Assembly: GCF_001427125.1 (NCBI RefSeq)
Contig: NZ_LMGK01000006.1
Span: 97,375-161,374, forward strand
Source of the DNA: Pseudomonas sp. Root562
GTDB taxonomy: Bacteria; Pseudomonadota; Gammaproteobacteria; Pseudomonadales; Pseudomonadaceae
Length of the DNA: 64,000 nt
Direction: 5' to 3'
The notes under the pieces are model-generated. The model was given only the letters and a program-made list of their open reading frames with translations. It made no database searches and was not told the origin of the DNA. The position numbers were made by a program, and so were the translations under genes. This document shows positions 12,101 to 20,603 of this stretch, one piece after another. How positions within the stretch are numbered: the stretch's first letter is position 1; each line of letters opens with the position of its first letter.

Positions 12101-14254
12101 TTGACCGCTGACCCATCGAGCATCATCGATCTGGATGGCCTCAGCAATCCGCAGTTCACCTACCAGTGGCAGGCAACCAACGGGGTCAGCTTCGTCGACA
12201 TCGTCGGAGCCACCAGTAGCACGTTCACGCTTGGCCAGGACCAGGCCGGCGACCAGGTGCGGGTGGTGGTCAGTTACGTGGATGACTTTGGTGTATCCGA
12301 GAGCGTGGCGTCCGACCCTTCGGACCCGGTCGCCAACGTCAACGATGCACCCACCGGTGCGTTGCTGATCAGCGATACGACACCGGATCAAGGACAGGTG
12401 TTGACCGCGCTGACTGCCGGGATTGCCGATGAGGATGGGCTGGGCACCTTCAGCTTCCAATGGCAGCAAGGTACTGGCGCTTCCTTCACCGACATTAACG
12501 GCGCGACCGCTGCGACCTTCACCCCGGGCTTTGCGCAGGGCAATCTGCAATTGCGGGTGATCGTGCGCTATACCGACGGCTTCGGTACGCTGGAGACGCT
12601 GACCTCGGCGGCAACCGCTGCCGTTACGGTAACGCCTGGCGTGGTGCTGGTGGGTACCCTTCTTGCTGACACCCTCACCGGTGGCGCGGGTGCCGATGTG
12701 CTTAGTGGCCTGAGCGGCAACGATACGCTCAATGGCCTGGCCGGTAATGACCAACTGCTAGGTGGCCTCGGCAATGACATCCTCAACGGCGGAGACGACA
12801 ACGATATCCTCAACGGCGATATCGGCGACGACTTTCTCAACGGTGGCCTCGGCGCGGATGCCATGAATGGCGGTCTCGGCAACGACACCTTCGTGGTGGA
12901 CAATGTCGGCGACGTTGTCACTGAGATTGCCTTGGGCGGTACCGATCTGGTGCAAACCAGCCTGGCCAGCTACGTGCTGGGTGCCAACCTCGAGAACCTG
13001 GCCTATACCGGTGCGGGCAGCTTTACCGGTACCGGTAATGCGCTGGCCAACATCATCACTGGCGGGGTTGGTAATGACGTCCTCAGTGGCGGGGACGGCA
13101 ACGACACCCTCAACGGCGGGCTTGGCGCGGATGCCATGAACGGCGGTGCCGGCAACGACACCTTCGTGGTGGACAATGTCGGTGACAGCGTCACCGAAGC
13201 GTTGGGCGGTGGTACCGATCTGGTGCAAACCAGCCTGGCCAGCTACCTGCTCGGGGCCAACGTCGAGAACCTGACCTATACGGGGGCAGGTAACTTCACC
13301 GGTACGGGCAATGCGCTGGCTAACACCCTGACCGGCGGGGTGGGTAACGACATCCTCGATGGCGGTGCGGGTGCTGACCAGATGGCAGGGGGCGCTGGCA
13401 ACGACACCTACATCGTCGATGTGGTCGCTGATGGGGTGTTCGAGGTGGCGGGTGGCGGTTCGGATAGCGTGCAGACGACGCTGGCCAGCTACGTGCTTGG
13501 TAATAATGTCGAGAACCTGGCTTACACCGGAGTCAACAACTTCGTCGGTAACGGTAACGGGCTGAACAATAACATCGTCGGCGGGGCAGGTAATGACACC
13601 CTCAACGGCAACAGCGGCAACGACATCCTTACCGGCAACGCAGGTAACGACACGCTCAATGGTGACATCGGCAACGATCAGCTGTTGGGTGGCATAGGCA
13701 CCGATACCCTGAACGGCGGTATCGGCGATGATGGCCTCGACGGTGGTGACGGAAACGATGCCTTGAATGGTGACGCAGGCAACGACACGTTGCTGGGTGG
13801 GCTGGGTAATGACGTGCTCGATGGCGGTACCGGCAACGATCTGCTCCAGGGCGGCGATGGCAGCGACACCCTCAACGGTGGTATCGGTAACGACACATTG
13901 CTGGGCGGTATCGGCAATGACTTTATCGATGGCGGAGTGGGCAACGATAGGGTCACTGGCGGTGCCGGCGACGATGTGATGGTCGCCAGCGTTGGCAACG
14001 ACGTCTTCCTGTTCGCGGCGGGCTTCGGGGCCGACCAGATCATCGGCTTCGATGCCAACGCGGCGGGGGGCCAGGATCTGCTCGATATTTCCGCATTCGG
14101 TGTCACGGCTGCGACCTTTGCCAGCACTGTCATCATCACCGATGTCGGTGCGGATACCCTGCTCAGCTCCGCAGGAGGCGCTGAAACCATCCGCCTGGTC
14201 GGTGTGGCCGATGCGACAACCATCACTGCCTCAGACTTCATTCTGGCTACTTGA
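3140..14254 (+). CDS. Giant secreted RTX protein with two animal-haem-peroxidase domains (PepA-like)
   Basis: This 3704-residue protein has two animal-peroxidase domains at residues about 1-890 and 1490-2420. In each, GQFFDHGLD carries the expected distal His (H161, H1697), and RFGHSML carries the expected proximal haem His (H550, H2086). Nine copies of the PERCAL-type calcium motif (GxDGxxGTxDD) begin at residues 119, 204, 264, 336, 1655, 1740, 1801, 1871 and 2282. RTX nonapeptides follow each peroxidase domain and dominate the C-terminus (about 3170-3614), after Ig-like modules. The protein ends in the hydrophobic DFILAT expected of a type I secretion signal. Pseudomonas putida PepA (PP_2561) has the same two-domain design. 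The likely role is a calcium-dependent extracellular or surface peroxidase or adhesin. Oddly, the REHNR signature reads SEHNR and AEHNR. Confidence 0.93.
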   Translation: MANFNKSDLEFILKQIFIAEAHAAGTSLSDLLPNSQVPFGLRTVDGSYNNLVAGQTEFGAADNSFLRLLDASYRAAYAGTGTVVDAQPRIISNLINDQTANNPAAVAANGGADPVISPGLDGVFGTDDDKEVFFIPNESPDVGLTAGFNSWMTFFGQFFDHGLDLVTKSSTDIVFIPLQPDDPLYVPGGPTNFMVLSRAVRTAGVDGVVGTADDGQPNTTSPFVDQSQTYSSHPSHQVFLREYMLNAAGEPVATGRLITNRDLGADGKFGTADDGDGASGGMATWAVVKAQARDILGINLTDADVHSVPLLATDAYGNFIRGPSGMPQVVMRVSNGADGIAGTADDVTQLVEGNRDAPISLASAVSTGHAFLDDIAHNAAPVVVGGNLQADGDTDVGNAQPAGPGGNNLTYDNELLDAHYIAGDGRVNENIGLTAVHHVFHSEHNRLVEQSKQTILAAGDLAFLNEWLVDDVAAMPASLAEIAALVWDGERLFQAAKFGTEMQYQHLVFEEFARTVQPQIDEFLAPNGYDTSINPAILAEFAHVVYRFGHSMLTETVDRFDPEFNPLLTDPDNPDSQMGLIAAFLNPLAFAGSGATADEAAGAIIRGVTRQLGNEIDEFVTEALRNNLLGLPLDLPALNLARGRDTGIPTLNEARREFYEMTGDSQLKPYISWADLANNLKHPESLVNFIAAFGTHGALTAADVDTLVEMRAIAAALVFGGSAVINAGTADERTFTATEADRLDFLNSSGIYAMVNGVTTTGVDDIDFWVGGLAEQKMPFGGMLGSTFNFVFETQMEALQNGDRFYYLSRVAGLNFGTELENNSFAKLIMLNSDVTHLSNTVFLTPTFTLEVNQANQFTGLGADGQADPTGGLMINGVEIVKLVVRDNPDTQGADSNFLQYNGADHVVLGGTAGDDIIISSEGDDTLYGDGGNDRLEGGAGNDAVLGGAGDDIITDSFGDNRLEGNAGNDVIIAGSMLAGGNLILGGDGQDFIVTTEDISTTFGGQGDDFILGAKTNLPPTGNEGDDWIEKGTQDGAPGDNASPLANDDVIGNDIFIGGAGFDEMIGEGGDDIFVGSDAQDNMDGMSGFDWVTHKNDKIGVTVDLTMAALAQPHGNAPNQNNGPFNPVGASPASILDRFAEVEGLSGSKFGDVLKGDNVDAVTIVDHGGTTGSALTNVALIRGLEQFLADAGLPTTGFATGNIILGGDGSDLIEGRGGDDLLDGDKWLNVRIAVYAPDDTNHSGPEIASFDSMVEMIPFMMDGTYNPGQLKAVREILPGTSTGGAAYDTAIFSGQQSEYVVTRDTRGTLNTADDVWTVADTVAGRDGTDTLLHIERLQFSDTQQVLLPGLNAQPVGRPNIADANGGAITVGDVLTVSVAGVSDADNIGGSLNNSSVSYYWQFEADPGSGVFEDIILLPAGDLAFQSADGTTFKVSPDLAGLSLRVKAIYQDGHGTTEVVFSQPTAVVVPGAPVVPTSPTPVADATAGGEGLHMVRSDLNFILDQIKIAEADAAGQDMLSLIPNIRAPLGLRAVDGSNNNLLNLNGNNHTEYGAADNLFPRLSDPVFNPAEGVPAGFFGPGSPAIPGSSYQQTSGFVFDSQPRTISNLIVDQTSNNPAAYATAYDPGANGHLDFGVTGSGNDDVLKEGVRIVASPGMDGQFGTGDDHDVYLFENTAADAGLSAPFNAWMTFFGQFFDHGLDLLTKGGSGTVFIPLQPDDPLYVPGGNTNFMVLTRATNQPGADGVLGTADDVREHTNTTTPFVDQNQTYSSHPSHQVFLRGYVMTEDGPKATGNLITNRDLGPDGKFGTADDSEIGGMATWKVVKAQARDVLGIDLTDADIDSSPLLATDAYGNFIKGPNGFPQIVVRLNNGLDGIAGNADDVTTLVEGNPANPISLVNAVRTGHAFLNDIAHNAVPVVVGGVLQADGDVDVGNAQPVGPGGNNLTYDNELLDAHYIAGDGRVNENIGLTAVHAIFHAEHNRLVAQTKDTVLDSNDVAFLNEWLLSPVAALPVNQAEIDALVWNGERLFQAAKFGTEMQYQHLVFEEFARTIQPRVDLFFAPTQVYDVDLDASIVAEFAHTVYRFGHSMLTETVDRYDVNFDVIGDPSSADPDQQLGLIAAFLNPLAYAASGVTPEDATSAIVRGVTRQAGNEIDEFVTEALRNNLLGLPLDLPAINIARGRDVGIPSLNAIRRDIYNQTGDTQLKPYSSWVDLVQHLKHPESLINFIAAYGTHSTITGATTLEGKRAAAMLLVFGDGGINEPSDRLDFLNGTGTWANVTRAGKDGVLGTADDLKGVTITGVDAIDLWIGGLAEEKTPFGGMLGSTFNFVFENQMEKLQDGDRFYYLERTSGLSMNAELESNSFAKLIMANTSATHLPGLVFSDPGFYLERDQSKQYNDGLGNADPLDENGQQVVFRDNPLTAGPDTNYIKYTGDQHIVLGGTNDADILIASEGDDTVWGDGGNDRIEGGDGNDQLRGGAGDDIISDMGGDDNIQGGDGNDVLHGGNGINLIIGGFGNDFIVTGEDASEAIGGQGNDFILGSKANEQDMGNEGDDWIEKGTSDGAPGDNFDPLGNDPVIGNDVFIGGNENDKFNGEGGDDIMVGSLGFGDRYIGGSGFDWATFKGLAQGVSIDYSDRFFDVPPVPGSGASALVRFDIMEGLSGSSHGDFLRGDNQDAASLPGAGATGSVLTNINLIDGLADVLPAGATFFDGGNIILGGSGSDLIEGRGGDDIIDGDKWLNVRISVRANADGTGPEIATFDSMEPLVPFMLNGTYNPGQLIIKREILTGDDSFDTAVFSGNSTEYIVSVEGNTVIVTDLVAGRDGVDRLTGIERLQFSDLAQSSGVGTALNEGPSGHLAILDDATGLRDDTPVAGQLLRVSGRAVHDADNVSGANPTGTLSGAVAYYWQVENIPGTGIYEDITVVAAGEASRATGTTYRVTDDVAGLNIRVRAVYQDAKGTLEIVDSSANSAPTAGPTVTGLLVEDQVLTADPSSIIDLDGLSNPQFTYQWQATNGVSFVDIVGATSSTFTLGQDQAGDQVRVVVSYVDDFGVSESVASDPSDPVANVNDAPTGALLISDTTPDQGQVLTALTAGIADEDGLGTFSFQWQQGTGASFTDINGATAATFTPGFAQGNLQLRVIVRYTDGFGTLETLTSAATAAVTVTPGVVLVGTLLADTLTGGAGADVLSGLSGNDTLNGLAGNDQLLGGLGNDILNGGDDNDILNGDIGDDFLNGGLGADAMNGGLGNDTFVVDNVGDVVTEIALGGTDLVQTSLASYVLGANLENLAYTGAGSFTGTGNALANIITGGVGNDVLSGGDGNDTLNGGLGADAMNGGAGNDTFVVDNVGDSVTEALGGGTDLVQTSLASYLLGANVENLTYTGAGNFTGTGNALANTLTGGVGNDILDGGAGADQMAGGAGNDTYIVDVVADGVFEVAGGGSDSVQTTLASYVLGNNVENLAYTGVNNFVGNGNGLNNNIVGGAGNDTLNGNSGNDILTGNAGNDTLNGDIGNDQLLGGIGTDTLNGGIGDDGLDGGDGNDALNGDAGNDTLLGGLGNDVLDGGTGNDLLQGGDGSDTLNGGIGNDTLLGGIGNDFIDGGVGNDRVTGGAGDDVMVASVGNDVFLFAAGFGADQIIGFDANAAGGQDLLDISAFGVTAATFASTVIITDVGADTLLSSAGGAETIRLVGVADATTITASDFILAT
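5853..6400 (+). repeat. RTX nonapeptide block 1
   Basis: GGxGxDxxx-type repeats such as [16 protein letters not shown] follow the first peroxidase domain. They are expected to fold into a calcium-loaded beta-roll after export. A matching block follows the second domain at about 10440-10960, which supports a whole-unit duplication inside the gene. Confidence 0.85.
12650..13990 (+). repeat. C-terminal RTX repeat array with three longer repeats
   Basis: Dense GGxGNDxLxG nonapeptides contain longer units. Two include the near-identical phrase [12 protein letters not shown] at about 12880 and 13150; a third, diverged unit lies near 13400. Each unit continues through 'LVQTSLASY' or 'SVQTTLASY' and an 'ENLxYTG' turn. 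The block lies immediately before the C-terminal secretion signal, as in other type I RTX substrates. Confidence 0.88.
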
Positions 14255-14284
14255 GGTGAAGTCCAGTCAGCGTTAACCGAGGCG

Positions 14285-14315
14285 GGGAGGGCAATGGATG
14301 CCCTCCCTTTCTTTT
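14285..14315 (+). terminator. Rho-independent terminator of the RTX peroxidase gene
   Basis: A perfect 8-bp stem GGGAGGGC / GCCCTCCC (14285-14292 and 14300-14307) with a 7-nt loop is followed by TTTCTTTT. It lies 31 bp after the stop codon and separates the giant gene from the SDR. Confidence 0.9.
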
Positions 14316-14491
14316 GCCGATGGATGTCGTCTGCCGCTTGCAGTCTGGAAAACTACGCTTGATCGCACTCCCGCAGGATCAGGCAAGTTGTCAGAAGGAT
14401 CTGACTAACTCGCTGCACACCTTTATCCCTAATCTGAACACGTAGCGAGGCACCTCTCGCGTCATCAAGCACTCAGTAAAGGATAGGGATC

Positions 14492-15229
14492 ATGTCGAAC
14501 ATTTCGGAAAAAGTAGTGGTGATCACTGGCGCCAGCAGCGGTATTGGCGAGGCGGCCGCGCGTCTTTTAGCTGGCAAGGGGGCACACGTCGTGCTGGGTG
14601 CACGTCGCACGGATCGCCTCGAAAGCCTCTGCCGTGAGATCAATGCCGCGGGCGGGAGCGCCCAATTCAAGGCGGTTGATGTCACCAGCCGGTCTGACGT
14701 GCAAGCGTTTGTGGATTTTGCCGTCAGCCTCCATGGTCGCGTCGATGTGATCGTCAATAACGCCGGTGTAATGCCTCTGTCGAAGCTTGAAGCGCTGAAG
14801 GTCGCTGAATGGGACCAGATGATCGACGTCAACATTCGCGGCGTCCTGCATGGTATTGCAGCAGGCCTGCCTCTGATGCAGAAGCAGAAATCCGGACAGT
14901 TCATCAATATAGCGTCTATCGGTGCATACACAGTCAGCCCGACAGCCTCTGTTTACTGCGCGACGAAATTTGCGGTACGGGCCATTTCAGAAGGACTGCG
15001 TCAGGAAGTTGGTGGAGACATTCGTGTCACCGTTATTTCGCCGGGGGTCACCGAATCGGAATTGGCCGAGAGCATCTCAGACGAAGGTGGACGGGCCGAG
15101 ATGCGTGAGTTTCGTAAGATCGCACTGCCTGCCCAGGCCATCGCCCGTGCTATTGCCTATGCCATCGAGCAACCTGCCGACGTTGATGTCAGTGAGCTGA
15201 TTGTCCGGCCAACCGCCAGCCCCTATTAA
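14492..15229 (+). CDS. Classical short-chain dehydrogenase/reductase
   Basis: This 245-residue cytosolic NAD(P)-dependent oxidoreductase has the cofactor loop TGASSGIG at 12-19, the structural NNAG at 88-91, and a catalytic triad read as S141, Y154 and K158 (YCATK). The Arg pair after the second strand (GARRTDR) suggests NADP(H). An AAAGGAT-like ribosome site precedes the ATG. A small Atu4866-like gene follows after 25 bp and is probably co-transcribed. The substrate cannot be read from the sequence; SDRs of this subgroup are usually annotated only as oxidoreductases. It has its own leader after the upstream terminator, so it is not part of the RTX transcript. Confidence 0.92.
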   Translation: MSNISEKVVVITGASSGIGEAAARLLAGKGAHVVLGARRTDRLESLCREINAAGGSAQFKAVDVTSRSDVQAFVDFAVSLHGRVDVIVNNAGVMPLSKLEALKVAEWDQMIDVNIRGVLHGIAAGLPLMQKQKSGQFINIASIGAYTVSPTASVYCATKFAVRAISEGLRQEVGGDIRVTVISPGVTESELAESISDEGGRAEMREFRKIALPAQAIARAIAYAIEQPADVDVSELIVRPTASPY

Positions 15230-15254
15230 TGTGGCGAGACTGGAGGAAAAGAAA

Positions 15255-15512
15255 ATGACGGTCAAAAAGTCCGCAGATCAAGACAAATACGTCGGCATGT
15301 GGGTTACGGCAGATGGGCATATTCGCCATGAGCTATTGCCAGGCGGCCGATATGATGAGGCCCGAGGCAAGACAGCGAGCGCCTACCAGGGAAGATATTG
15401 GCTGGAAGGTGACCACATTGAATACGTCGATGACACCGGGTTTACCGCTGATGGCGAGTTCCGGGAGGGGATTTTGTATCACGCAGGCATGATTCTGTAT
15501 CGCGAGGACTAG
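15255..15512 (+). CDS. Small Atu4866-domain protein
   Basis: This 85-residue soluble protein resembles the Agrobacterium Atu4866 family, whose function is unknown. Typical strings are KYVGMWVTADG, HELLPGGRYDEARG, YVDDTGFTADG and YHAGMILYRE. The ATG at 15255 is chosen because GGAGG lies 8 bp upstream; an in-frame upstream extension to 15201 overlaps the SDR end and has no ribosome site. It sits 25 bp after the SDR. The family often neighbours oxidoreductases, so it may act with that SDR, but this is inference. The fold is expected to be a small beta-barrel. Confidence 0.85.
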   Translation: MTVKKSADQDKYVGMWVTADGHIRHELLPGGRYDEARGKTASAYQGRYWLEGDHIEYVDDTGFTADGEFREGILYHAGMILYRED

Positions 15513-15666
15513 AAGCTGACCTTAGCGGTGATGAGCGTCGCTCCATCGAGGCTCATCAGGAATCACCGCGCATGGCGTAAAAAAGTTGTACAAGATCGGT
15601 CCTGATGGCGTAAAAACTATACATTAAGCTATTTTTGTATAGAATTTACAAAAGGCCGAGACGATC
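15513..15666 (+). promoter_or_regulatory. Promoter region of the chalcone-isomerase-like gene with a duplicated motif
   Basis: A block reading ATGGCGTAAAAA plus a TGTACA-type half-site occurs twice, at about 15573-15592 and 15605-15623. The second copy forms a full PplR-type operator (listed separately). The first keeps only the single half-site TGTACA at 15587-15592, with no partner 12 bp to either side. It looks like a decayed tandem duplication. Confidence 0.6.
15618..15641 (+). promoter_or_regulatory. PplR/LitR-type operator upstream of the chalcone-isomerase-like gene
   Basis: TATACA (15618-15623), 12 bp, TGTATA (15636-15641) matches the published PplR1 consensus T(G/A)TACA-N12-TGTA(C/T)A at every position. 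The second half-site runs into a -10-like TATAGAAT, and the ATG follows 25 bp later. This predicts light-inducible transcription of the downstream pair. Confidence 0.8.
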
Positions 15667-16224
15667 ATGAACGTGGCTGATTCCAAGCGTTGCTTTGGAC
15701 ATCGTCTGTCGAGATGCTGGCTGTTCGCGTTGTTGCTGGCGGTACCTTGCTGGGCGGATTGGCGTCCCGCACTGCCAGACGGGCGTCTGTTGGGCAGCGG
15801 CGACTTTACCTGGTTCGGCGTGAGTCTCTACACAGCGCGTTTGTGGAGCCCAGGGATGCCGATGACCTGGGACCAGCCTTTTGCACTCGAACTGGTTTAT
15901 CACCGTGCCCTTTCCCGGGACGCACTGGTTGAGGCCAGCCTCAAGGAAATGCGTCGCATGGCAAAGGCTCGTCCAGATGAGCCCACACTCCAACGCTGGT
16001 CCAGTGAAATGCGTGATGCCTTCGTCGATGTTCGGCCGGGAATGCGCATTACCGGGCTTTACCATCCGGGTAAAGGCTGCACTTTCTTCGTCGACGGCCA
16101 ACTGCGCCGGCGGGTCGAGGACCCTGCATTCGCCCGTGCCTTCTTCGACATTTGGCTGGACCCGCGTACTCGGGACAAAGAACTGCGTCAACGCCTGCTG
16201 GGGATGGCCGGGCCGGCGGAGTGA
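15667..16224 (+). CDS. Exported chalcone-isomerase-like protein
   Basis: This 185-residue protein carries a basic start and a hydrophobic signal segment (WLFALLLAVP), with probable cleavage after CWA near residue 30. The rest matches the chalcone-isomerase-like bacterial family: FGVSLYTARLWSP near the start, RDALVEASLKEMRR in the middle and GCTFFVDG near the end. True chalcone isomerases act on flavonoids, but these bacterial proteins are thought to bind fatty acids or lipids in the periplasm. It is first in a pair with a DUF3833 lipoprotein gene 10 bp downstream. Both are regularly found with Cfa/DUF1365/DUF2878 genes, so a role in modified-lipid handling is likely. A PplR-type operator lies 26 bp upstream. 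Confidence 0.82.
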   Translation: MNVADSKRCFGHRLSRCWLFALLLAVPCWADWRPALPDGRLLGSGDFTWFGVSLYTARLWSPGMPMTWDQPFALELVYHRALSRDALVEASLKEMRRMAKARPDEPTLQRWSSEMRDAFVDVRPGMRITGLYHPGKGCTFFVDGQLRRRVEDPAFARAFFDIWLDPRTRDKELRQRLLGMAGPAE

Positions 16225-16234
16225 GGAGGTTGAG

Positions 16235-16771
16235 ATGCGTCGATTAGCGGTACTGCTCGTTAGCCTGTTGCTGGTCAGCTGTAACAACGTTGGCGTGGAC
16301 CACTACGCGAAGGAGCGACCCGCCCTGGATCTGGTGGCCTTTTTCTCCCGGCCGGTACAGGCTTGGGGGTTGTTCCAGAATCGCTCGGGCGAGGTGGTCA
16401 AACGTTTCCATGTCCAGATTGAAAGTCGCGTCGAAGGACAACAATTGATCCTCGACGAGCGATTTCTCTACAGCGATGGCACGCGTCAGCGGCGTACCTG
16501 GACGCTGGAACGGACCGGTTCCGGGCGTTGGCGTGGCCGTGCGGACGATGTCGTCGGAGAGGCCAGCGGCGAGATCGCGGGCAACGCGCTGCACTGGCGC
16601 TACCGCCTTGACCTGCCGGTTGACGGCCGGCATTGGGAAGTGGATATGGACGACTGGATGTACCTGATGGACGAAGACACGATCATCAATCGCACGACTA
16701 TGAGCAAGCTTGGCGTCGAGTTGGGACAGGTGATCCTGTTCTTTCGTCGCCAGCCGGCGGCATCTCCCTGA
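16235..16771 (+). CDS. DUF3833 family lipoprotein
   Basis: This 178-residue predicted lipoprotein has the lipobox LVSC, with Cys16 as the lipidated residue. Family features include LDLVAFFSRPVQAWGLFQNRSG and DDWMYLMDEDTIINRTTMSKLG. The residues after the Cys are Asn-Asn, so the sorting destination is uncertain, but outer membrane is likely. The start at 16235 follows a GAGGTTGAG ribosome site 10 bp after the chalcone-isomerase-like gene. DUF3833 has no proven biochemical activity; it co-occurs with Cfa-type lipid genes. The gene converges on DUF2878 with only 47 bp between them and no clear terminator. Confidence 0.87.
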   Translation: MRRLAVLLVSLLLVSCNNVGVDHYAKERPALDLVAFFSRPVQAWGLFQNRSGEVVKRFHVQIESRVEGQQLILDERFLYSDGTRQRRTWTLERTGSGRWRGRADDVVGEASGEIAGNALHWRYRLDLPVDGRHWEVDMDDWMYLMDEDTIINRTTMSKLGVELGQVILFFRRQPAASP

Positions 16772-16818
16772 ACCCACGATGGCCGAGCCGAGCAGGCGCT
16801 ATTCGCCCATTGGAAAGA

Positions 16819-17307
16819 TCAGCGCCGAGCCGCCAGTCGCAGGATAAGCGGCATCCATACAGCCCAAAGCGGCGCGAGCAGCAGGACTGTGCCCAAAGTG
16901 CCCCAAGGCAGACCGACACCCGCCAACGATGCGCCGGCGATGTAAGCCGGGGGACCGCCGCACATGCCCAGTAGCGCGCCGTACCAGATGGGATGTCGAG
17001 CCCAGGCCAGGCTATGGCGAAGTCCACTGGCCAGCACCAGCCACAGTACCGCCAGCCATAGAGGTAAGGGGCGCTGGGCAAAATCGAAAACGCCCAGCGC
17101 ACCCAGGCCGGCATCCAGTGCGCAGCCTGCCATTGCCACACAGACCAGCGTGGTTGCTTCCTCGCGCGGCCGCGGGCAAGCAGCCACATGCACCAACAAA
17201 CCTGCCGCCACCGGGAGCAGCAGCCAGGGATGCCGCTCGCTCAGCACGCAAGCCCACCACGCGGCTTGCATCCACAGTGCGTTGCCGATCAACCAGGCCC
17301 GGCTCAT
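16819..17307 (-). CDS. DUF2878 integral membrane protein
   Basis: This is a 162-residue, very hydrophobic protein of about five membrane segments, rich in Trp and Leu (WLIGNALWMQAAWWACV, PLPLWLAVLWLVLASG). The start at 17307 overlaps the stop of the Cfa-like gene by one base (TGATG), so translation is coupled. A longer in-frame reading to 17406 would run inside that gene and is rejected. DUF2878 is of unknown function and is conserved in these lipid-modification operons. It is the last gene of the six-gene minus-strand operon. Confidence 0.85.
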   Translation of the reverse strand: MSRAWLIGNALWMQAAWWACVLSERHPWLLLPVAAGLLVHVAACPRPREEATTLVCVAMAGCALDAGLGALGVFDFAQRPLPLWLAVLWLVLASGLRHSLAWARHPIWYGALLGMCGGPPAYIAGASLAGVGLPWGTLGTVLLLAPLWAVWMPLILRLAARR

Positions 17308-18566
17308 CAGGCACCCGGCAGCGAAGCTCGACGTGCGGCCGGGGCTGCCCAGAGCAGTTGCGCGACGCCAATTGCGCGCTCCTCGAAACCGCCCTGGCAA
17401 TAACACAGGTAGAACTCCCAGAGGCGTTGAAATGTTTCGTCATAGCCCAGCTCAAGCAACGCGGTGCGCGACTGGCGCAAGTTGTCGCGCCAGTGCTGCA
17501 GAGTCCGCGCATAGTCCTGTCCGAAGTCCTCCATGTGCACCAGGTTCAACGTGGTATGGCAACTGGCGGTCTGCAGCATGACGCTCAAGGAGGGCAGGGC
17601 ACCGCCGGGAAAGATATGGCGCTGAATGAAATCCACCGAGCGCTGGGCCTGTTCATAACGCTGGTCGCGAATGGTGATGGCCTGCAACAGCATCAAACCG
17701 TCTTCTTTGAGCAGCGATGCACACCGACGGAAGTAAACCGGCAGATAGCGGTGCCCCACTGCCTCGATCATCTCGATCGAGACCAGTTTGTCGAAGCGTC
17801 CGCGCAGGTCGCGGTAATCCTCGCGCAGGACGGTAATGCGTTCTTGCAGGCCAAGATCGCGGACGCGCTGCACGGTATGGGCGTACTGCGCCTCGGACAA
17901 TGTGGTGGTCGTCACCCGGCACCCGTGACGGGTAGCGGCATGGATCGCCAGGCTACCCCATCCGGTACCGATCTCGAGCAGATGATCGTCGGGGCTCAGC
18001 GCGAGTTTCTCGCAGATACGCTCGAGTTTGTTCAGTTGGCCTTGCTCCAGGCTCTGCTCCAGACTGTCGAACATTGCTGCCGAGTACATCATGGTCGGGT
18101 CCAGCAGCCGCTCGAACAGGGCATTGCCCAAATCGTAATGAGCGAGAATATTGCGCCGCGCGCCTTGCCTGTTGTTTCGATTGAACCAATGCAGCAGGCG
18201 CAGGACCGGTCGACCCAGGCGCGCCAACCCGCCATCAAGGGCGTCGAGCACTTCCAGGTTGGCGACGAAGAGTCGGGTGACCGCCGCCAGGTCCGGCGTT
18301 CGCCAGTAGCCGTGGATGTAAGCTTCACCGGCACCGATCGAGCCGTTGGCAGCCACCATGCCCCAAGCTGCTTCGTCGAAGATCTCGACCTCGGCGTGCA
18401 GTGTGCTGCCGGCATCGCCAAACAGCCACTGTCGGCCCTGATAGATCAGGCGCAGACGTCCTTGGCGCAGGTTGCGCAGTTGGGAGAGCACGGCGCTTCT
18501 GCCCAGGCCGCCGAACAACGGCGCCAAGCCAAAGGATTTACTGACGCTCAGAGTTGGATCGGACAT
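17307..18566 (-). CDS. Cyclopropane-fatty-acyl-phospholipid synthase family SAM methyltransferase (UfaM/Cfa-like)
   Basis: This 419-residue enzyme is expected to transfer a methyl(ene) group from S-adenosylmethionine to an unsaturated acyl chain of membrane phospholipid. The SAM site is LLEIGTGWGSLAIHAA, followed by VTTTTLSEAQYA and KLVSIEMIEAVGHRYLPVYF, all typical of Cfa. The start at 18566 (MSDPTLSV) is chosen because the in-frame extension to 18680 lies inside DUF1365. It overlaps DUF1365 by 29 bp. In P. putida the light-induced ufaM gene is a furan-fatty-acid methylase of this family. With an FAD oxidoreductase and DUF1365 beside it, that role is more likely here than ordinary cyclopropanation, but it is inference. 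Confidence 0.9.
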   Translation of the reverse strand: MSDPTLSVSKSFGLAPLFGGLGRSAVLSQLRNLRQGRLRLIYQGRQWLFGDAGSTLHAEVEIFDEAAWGMVAANGSIGAGEAYIHGYWRTPDLAAVTRLFVANLEVLDALDGGLARLGRPVLRLLHWFNRNNRQGARRNILAHYDLGNALFERLLDPTMMYSAAMFDSLEQSLEQGQLNKLERICEKLALSPDDHLLEIGTGWGSLAIHAATRHGCRVTTTTLSEAQYAHTVQRVRDLGLQERITVLREDYRDLRGRFDKLVSIEMIEAVGHRYLPVYFRRCASLLKEDGLMLLQAITIRDQRYEQAQRSVDFIQRHIFPGGALPSLSVMLQTASCHTTLNLVHMEDFGQDYARTLQHWRDNLRQSRTALLELGYDETFQRLWEFYLCYCQGGFEERAIGVAQLLWAAPAARRASLPGA

Positions 18567-19353
18567 GCTCGGGCTCCTCGTGGAAGTCATGGCCAAGGTC
18601 TTGGCTGCTCTGACGGGTGGTGTGGGCAAAGAGTGGGGTGCGCTTGAGCAACAGGCACATGGCTTGCCAATAAATGGCACTGAGGGTACGCAGGCTCATC
18701 CAGGGGAAGGCCAGTACGTGTCGTCTCAATGCAGCGGCATCCAGCGGCTTGCGCTGCAGCGCCAGATCGGCCTCGAAGACTTTCTGTTCTTCGCGGTGGT
18801 TTTCCATGTGGATGCGCACGTGCGCGCCATCGATGTGGAAGCGCATGTGGTATTGCATGTCCATCGGCAAGAACGGCGAGACATGGAATTGCTTGCTGAC
18901 CGAGAATTGTCGCGGCTGACCGGGCAGCACCGACAGCACATAGTGAAAACGCTCACGCCAAGGTGTGTTACGCACCTCCAGCACAATCGCTGCCAGGAGG
19001 CCATCGCTGTCGTGGCAAAAGTAGAAGCTCACCGGATTGAAAGAAATCCCCCAACTGCGCGGCTGGGTCAGCAAATGAATGGGGCCGCACGGCGCCTGGC
19101 CCAAGGCCTTGGCCACCACTTCGCGCACCGCGTCTTTCAAAGGTATGCCGCGACGAGTCCAGGCTGGCAGGTAATCGGTTTCTCGCCAGCTCAGCGGTGC
19201 CAGCCGAGTAGCACCGAGTAACGGAGACAGGCCCAGCAGCAATTGCTGTTCGTCCAGATCCAGGTAAAGCATGGCGCTGCGATAGCGGAATCCGTGGTAC
19301 CGCGGCATCAGGCGTCGGTGGCTGACCCAACCGTAGCAAAGGCTGCTGTTCAC
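18538..19353 (-). CDS. DUF1365 family protein
   Basis: This 271-residue soluble protein has the family strings MPRYHGFRYRSAMLYLDLDE, GISFNPVSFYFCHD and FHVSPFLPMDMQY. It begins with GTG, overlapping the FAD-oxidoreductase stop as GTGA, a typical coupling. DUF1365 has no established reaction; the Rhodobacter homologue RSP1090 belongs to the singlet-oxygen (RpoE-ChrR) regulon next to a Cfa-like gene. It probably acts with the neighbouring FAD enzyme and methyltransferase on the same acyl substrate. Confidence 0.9.
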   Translation of the reverse strand: MNSSLCYGWVSHRRLMPRYHGFRYRSAMLYLDLDEQQLLLGLSPLLGATRLAPLSWRETDYLPAWTRRGIPLKDAVREVVAKALGQAPCGPIHLLTQPRSWGISFNPVSFYFCHDSDGLLAAIVLEVRNTPWRERFHYVLSVLPGQPRQFSVSKQFHVSPFLPMDMQYHMRFHIDGAHVRIHMENHREEQKVFEADLALQRKPLDAAALRRHVLAFPWMSLRTLSAIYWQAMCLLLKRTPLFAHTTRQSSQDLGHDFHEEPEHVRSNSERQ

Positions 19354-20597
19354 AGGCGCTCCCCGAACCGTTCGGCGACGCCCAAAGCGCTGACCACGCC
19401 ATCCTCATGGAAGCCGTTGGCCCAGTAAGCGCCGCAGAAGTAGCTGTGCTGGTTTCCCTGTAGTTCACCCTGACGTGCCTGGGCCGCCATGGCGGCAAGG
19501 CTGTATTGCGGATGTGCGTAATCGAAGCGTGCCAAAACCTGCGACGGATCCACGCAATCGCCCTGATTGAGGCTTACGCAGAAGGTCACCGGTGCGTCGA
19601 GGCCTTGCAGAATATTCATGTTATAGGTCACGGCGGCCGGCGCGTGTGCCGGGCCGCCGAGACGATAGTTCCAGCTGGCCCAAGCCTTGCGCCGACTGGG
19701 CAACAGGCGCGTGTCGGTGTGCAGCAATACTTCATTGGCGGCATAGGTCAGGGCTCCGAGCACCTCATGCTCGGTGGTCGTCGGTTTCTCCAGCAGCGCC
19801 AGAGCCTGGTCGCTATGGCAGGCGAACACGACTTTGTCGAAGCGTTCCTGGCCCGCGGCGCTGGTGATCACCACCCCGGTATCATCCCGGCGGACGCCCA
19901 TCACCGGGCAATTGAGGCGAATGCGCTCGCTGAAGGTCCAGCACAACGGCTTCACATAACTGCGCGAGCCACCCTCGATCACCCGCCACTGCGGCCGCTG
20001 GCTGATCGAGAGCAGGCCGTGGTTGCGAAAGAAACGCACGAAAAAGTGCAGCGGAAAACGCAGCATATCGGCCCTTGATACCGACCAGATGGCCGACCCC
20101 ATGGGGACGATATAGTGATGGATGAAACGCTGCCCGTAGCCTCGCATGCTCAGGTAGTCGCCAAGGCTTATGGCTTGATCAATGCGGTGGTCGTCAAGGT
20201 CTGTTACCGCCTGGCGGTTGAAGCGCACGATATCGCGCAGCATCCCCCAGAAGCCCGGCGACAGCAGATTGCTGCGCTGTGCGAAAAGGGTGTCCAGATT
20301 ATTGCCGTTGTACTCCAGACCGCTGTCCGGATCGTTCACGGAAAAGCTCATCTCGGTGGGGCGCGAGACGACTCCCAGGCGATCGAGCAAGCGAATGAAG
20401 TTGGGGTAGGTCCAGTCGTTGAAAACGATGAAGCCGGTGTCCACGGCATAGCGCTGGCCCTGCCAATCAATGTCGACAGTATGGGTATGACCGCCAATCC
20501 AGTCAGCCGCTTCGAACACGGTCACCTCATTGCTACGCGACAACAGATAGGCACAGGTCAGCCCAGAAATCCCGCTGCCGATAATGGCGATACGCAT
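19350..20597 (-). CDS. NAD(P)/FAD-dependent oxidoreductase (flavin amine oxidoreductase fold)
   Basis: This 415-residue flavoprotein opens with the Rossmann dinucleotide motif IGSGISGL (6-13), followed by the EAADWIGGHTHT segment and VDTGFIVFND, as in amine-oxidase/desaturase-like enzymes. The C-terminal region keeps FAD-domain features (YFCGAYWANGFHEDGVVSA). It probably oxidises or desaturates a methylated acyl chain, by analogy to furan-fatty-acid pathways. It overlaps DUF1365 by 4 bp and lies 6 bp after the SDR stop, so it belongs firmly to the operon. No membrane segments are seen. Confidence 0.9.
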   Translation of the reverse strand: MRIAIIGSGISGLTCAYLLSRSNEVTVFEAADWIGGHTHTVDIDWQGQRYAVDTGFIVFNDWTYPNFIRLLDRLGVVSRPTEMSFSVNDPDSGLEYNGNNLDTLFAQRSNLLSPGFWGMLRDIVRFNRQAVTDLDDHRIDQAISLGDYLSMRGYGQRFIHHYIVPMGSAIWSVSRADMLRFPLHFFVRFFRNHGLLSISQRPQWRVIEGGSRSYVKPLCWTFSERIRLNCPVMGVRRDDTGVVITSAAGQERFDKVVFACHSDQALALLEKPTTTEHEVLGALTYAANEVLLHTDTRLLPSRRKAWASWNYRLGGPAHAPAAVTYNMNILQGLDAPVTFCVSLNQGDCVDPSQVLARFDYAHPQYSLAAMAAQARQGELQGNQHSYFCGAYWANGFHEDGVVSALGVAERFGERL

Positions 20598-20603
20598 ATG
20601 ACG

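Noticed and set aside
12650..13990. Regular short repeats that could suggest a CRISPR array
   Set aside because: Units are in-frame 27-bp codon repeats that encode RTX nonapeptides, with no spacers.
16929..18647. 572-codon plus-strand frame across DUF2878 and the Cfa-like gene
   Set aside because: It is antisense to two genes with recognised families and overlapping starts.
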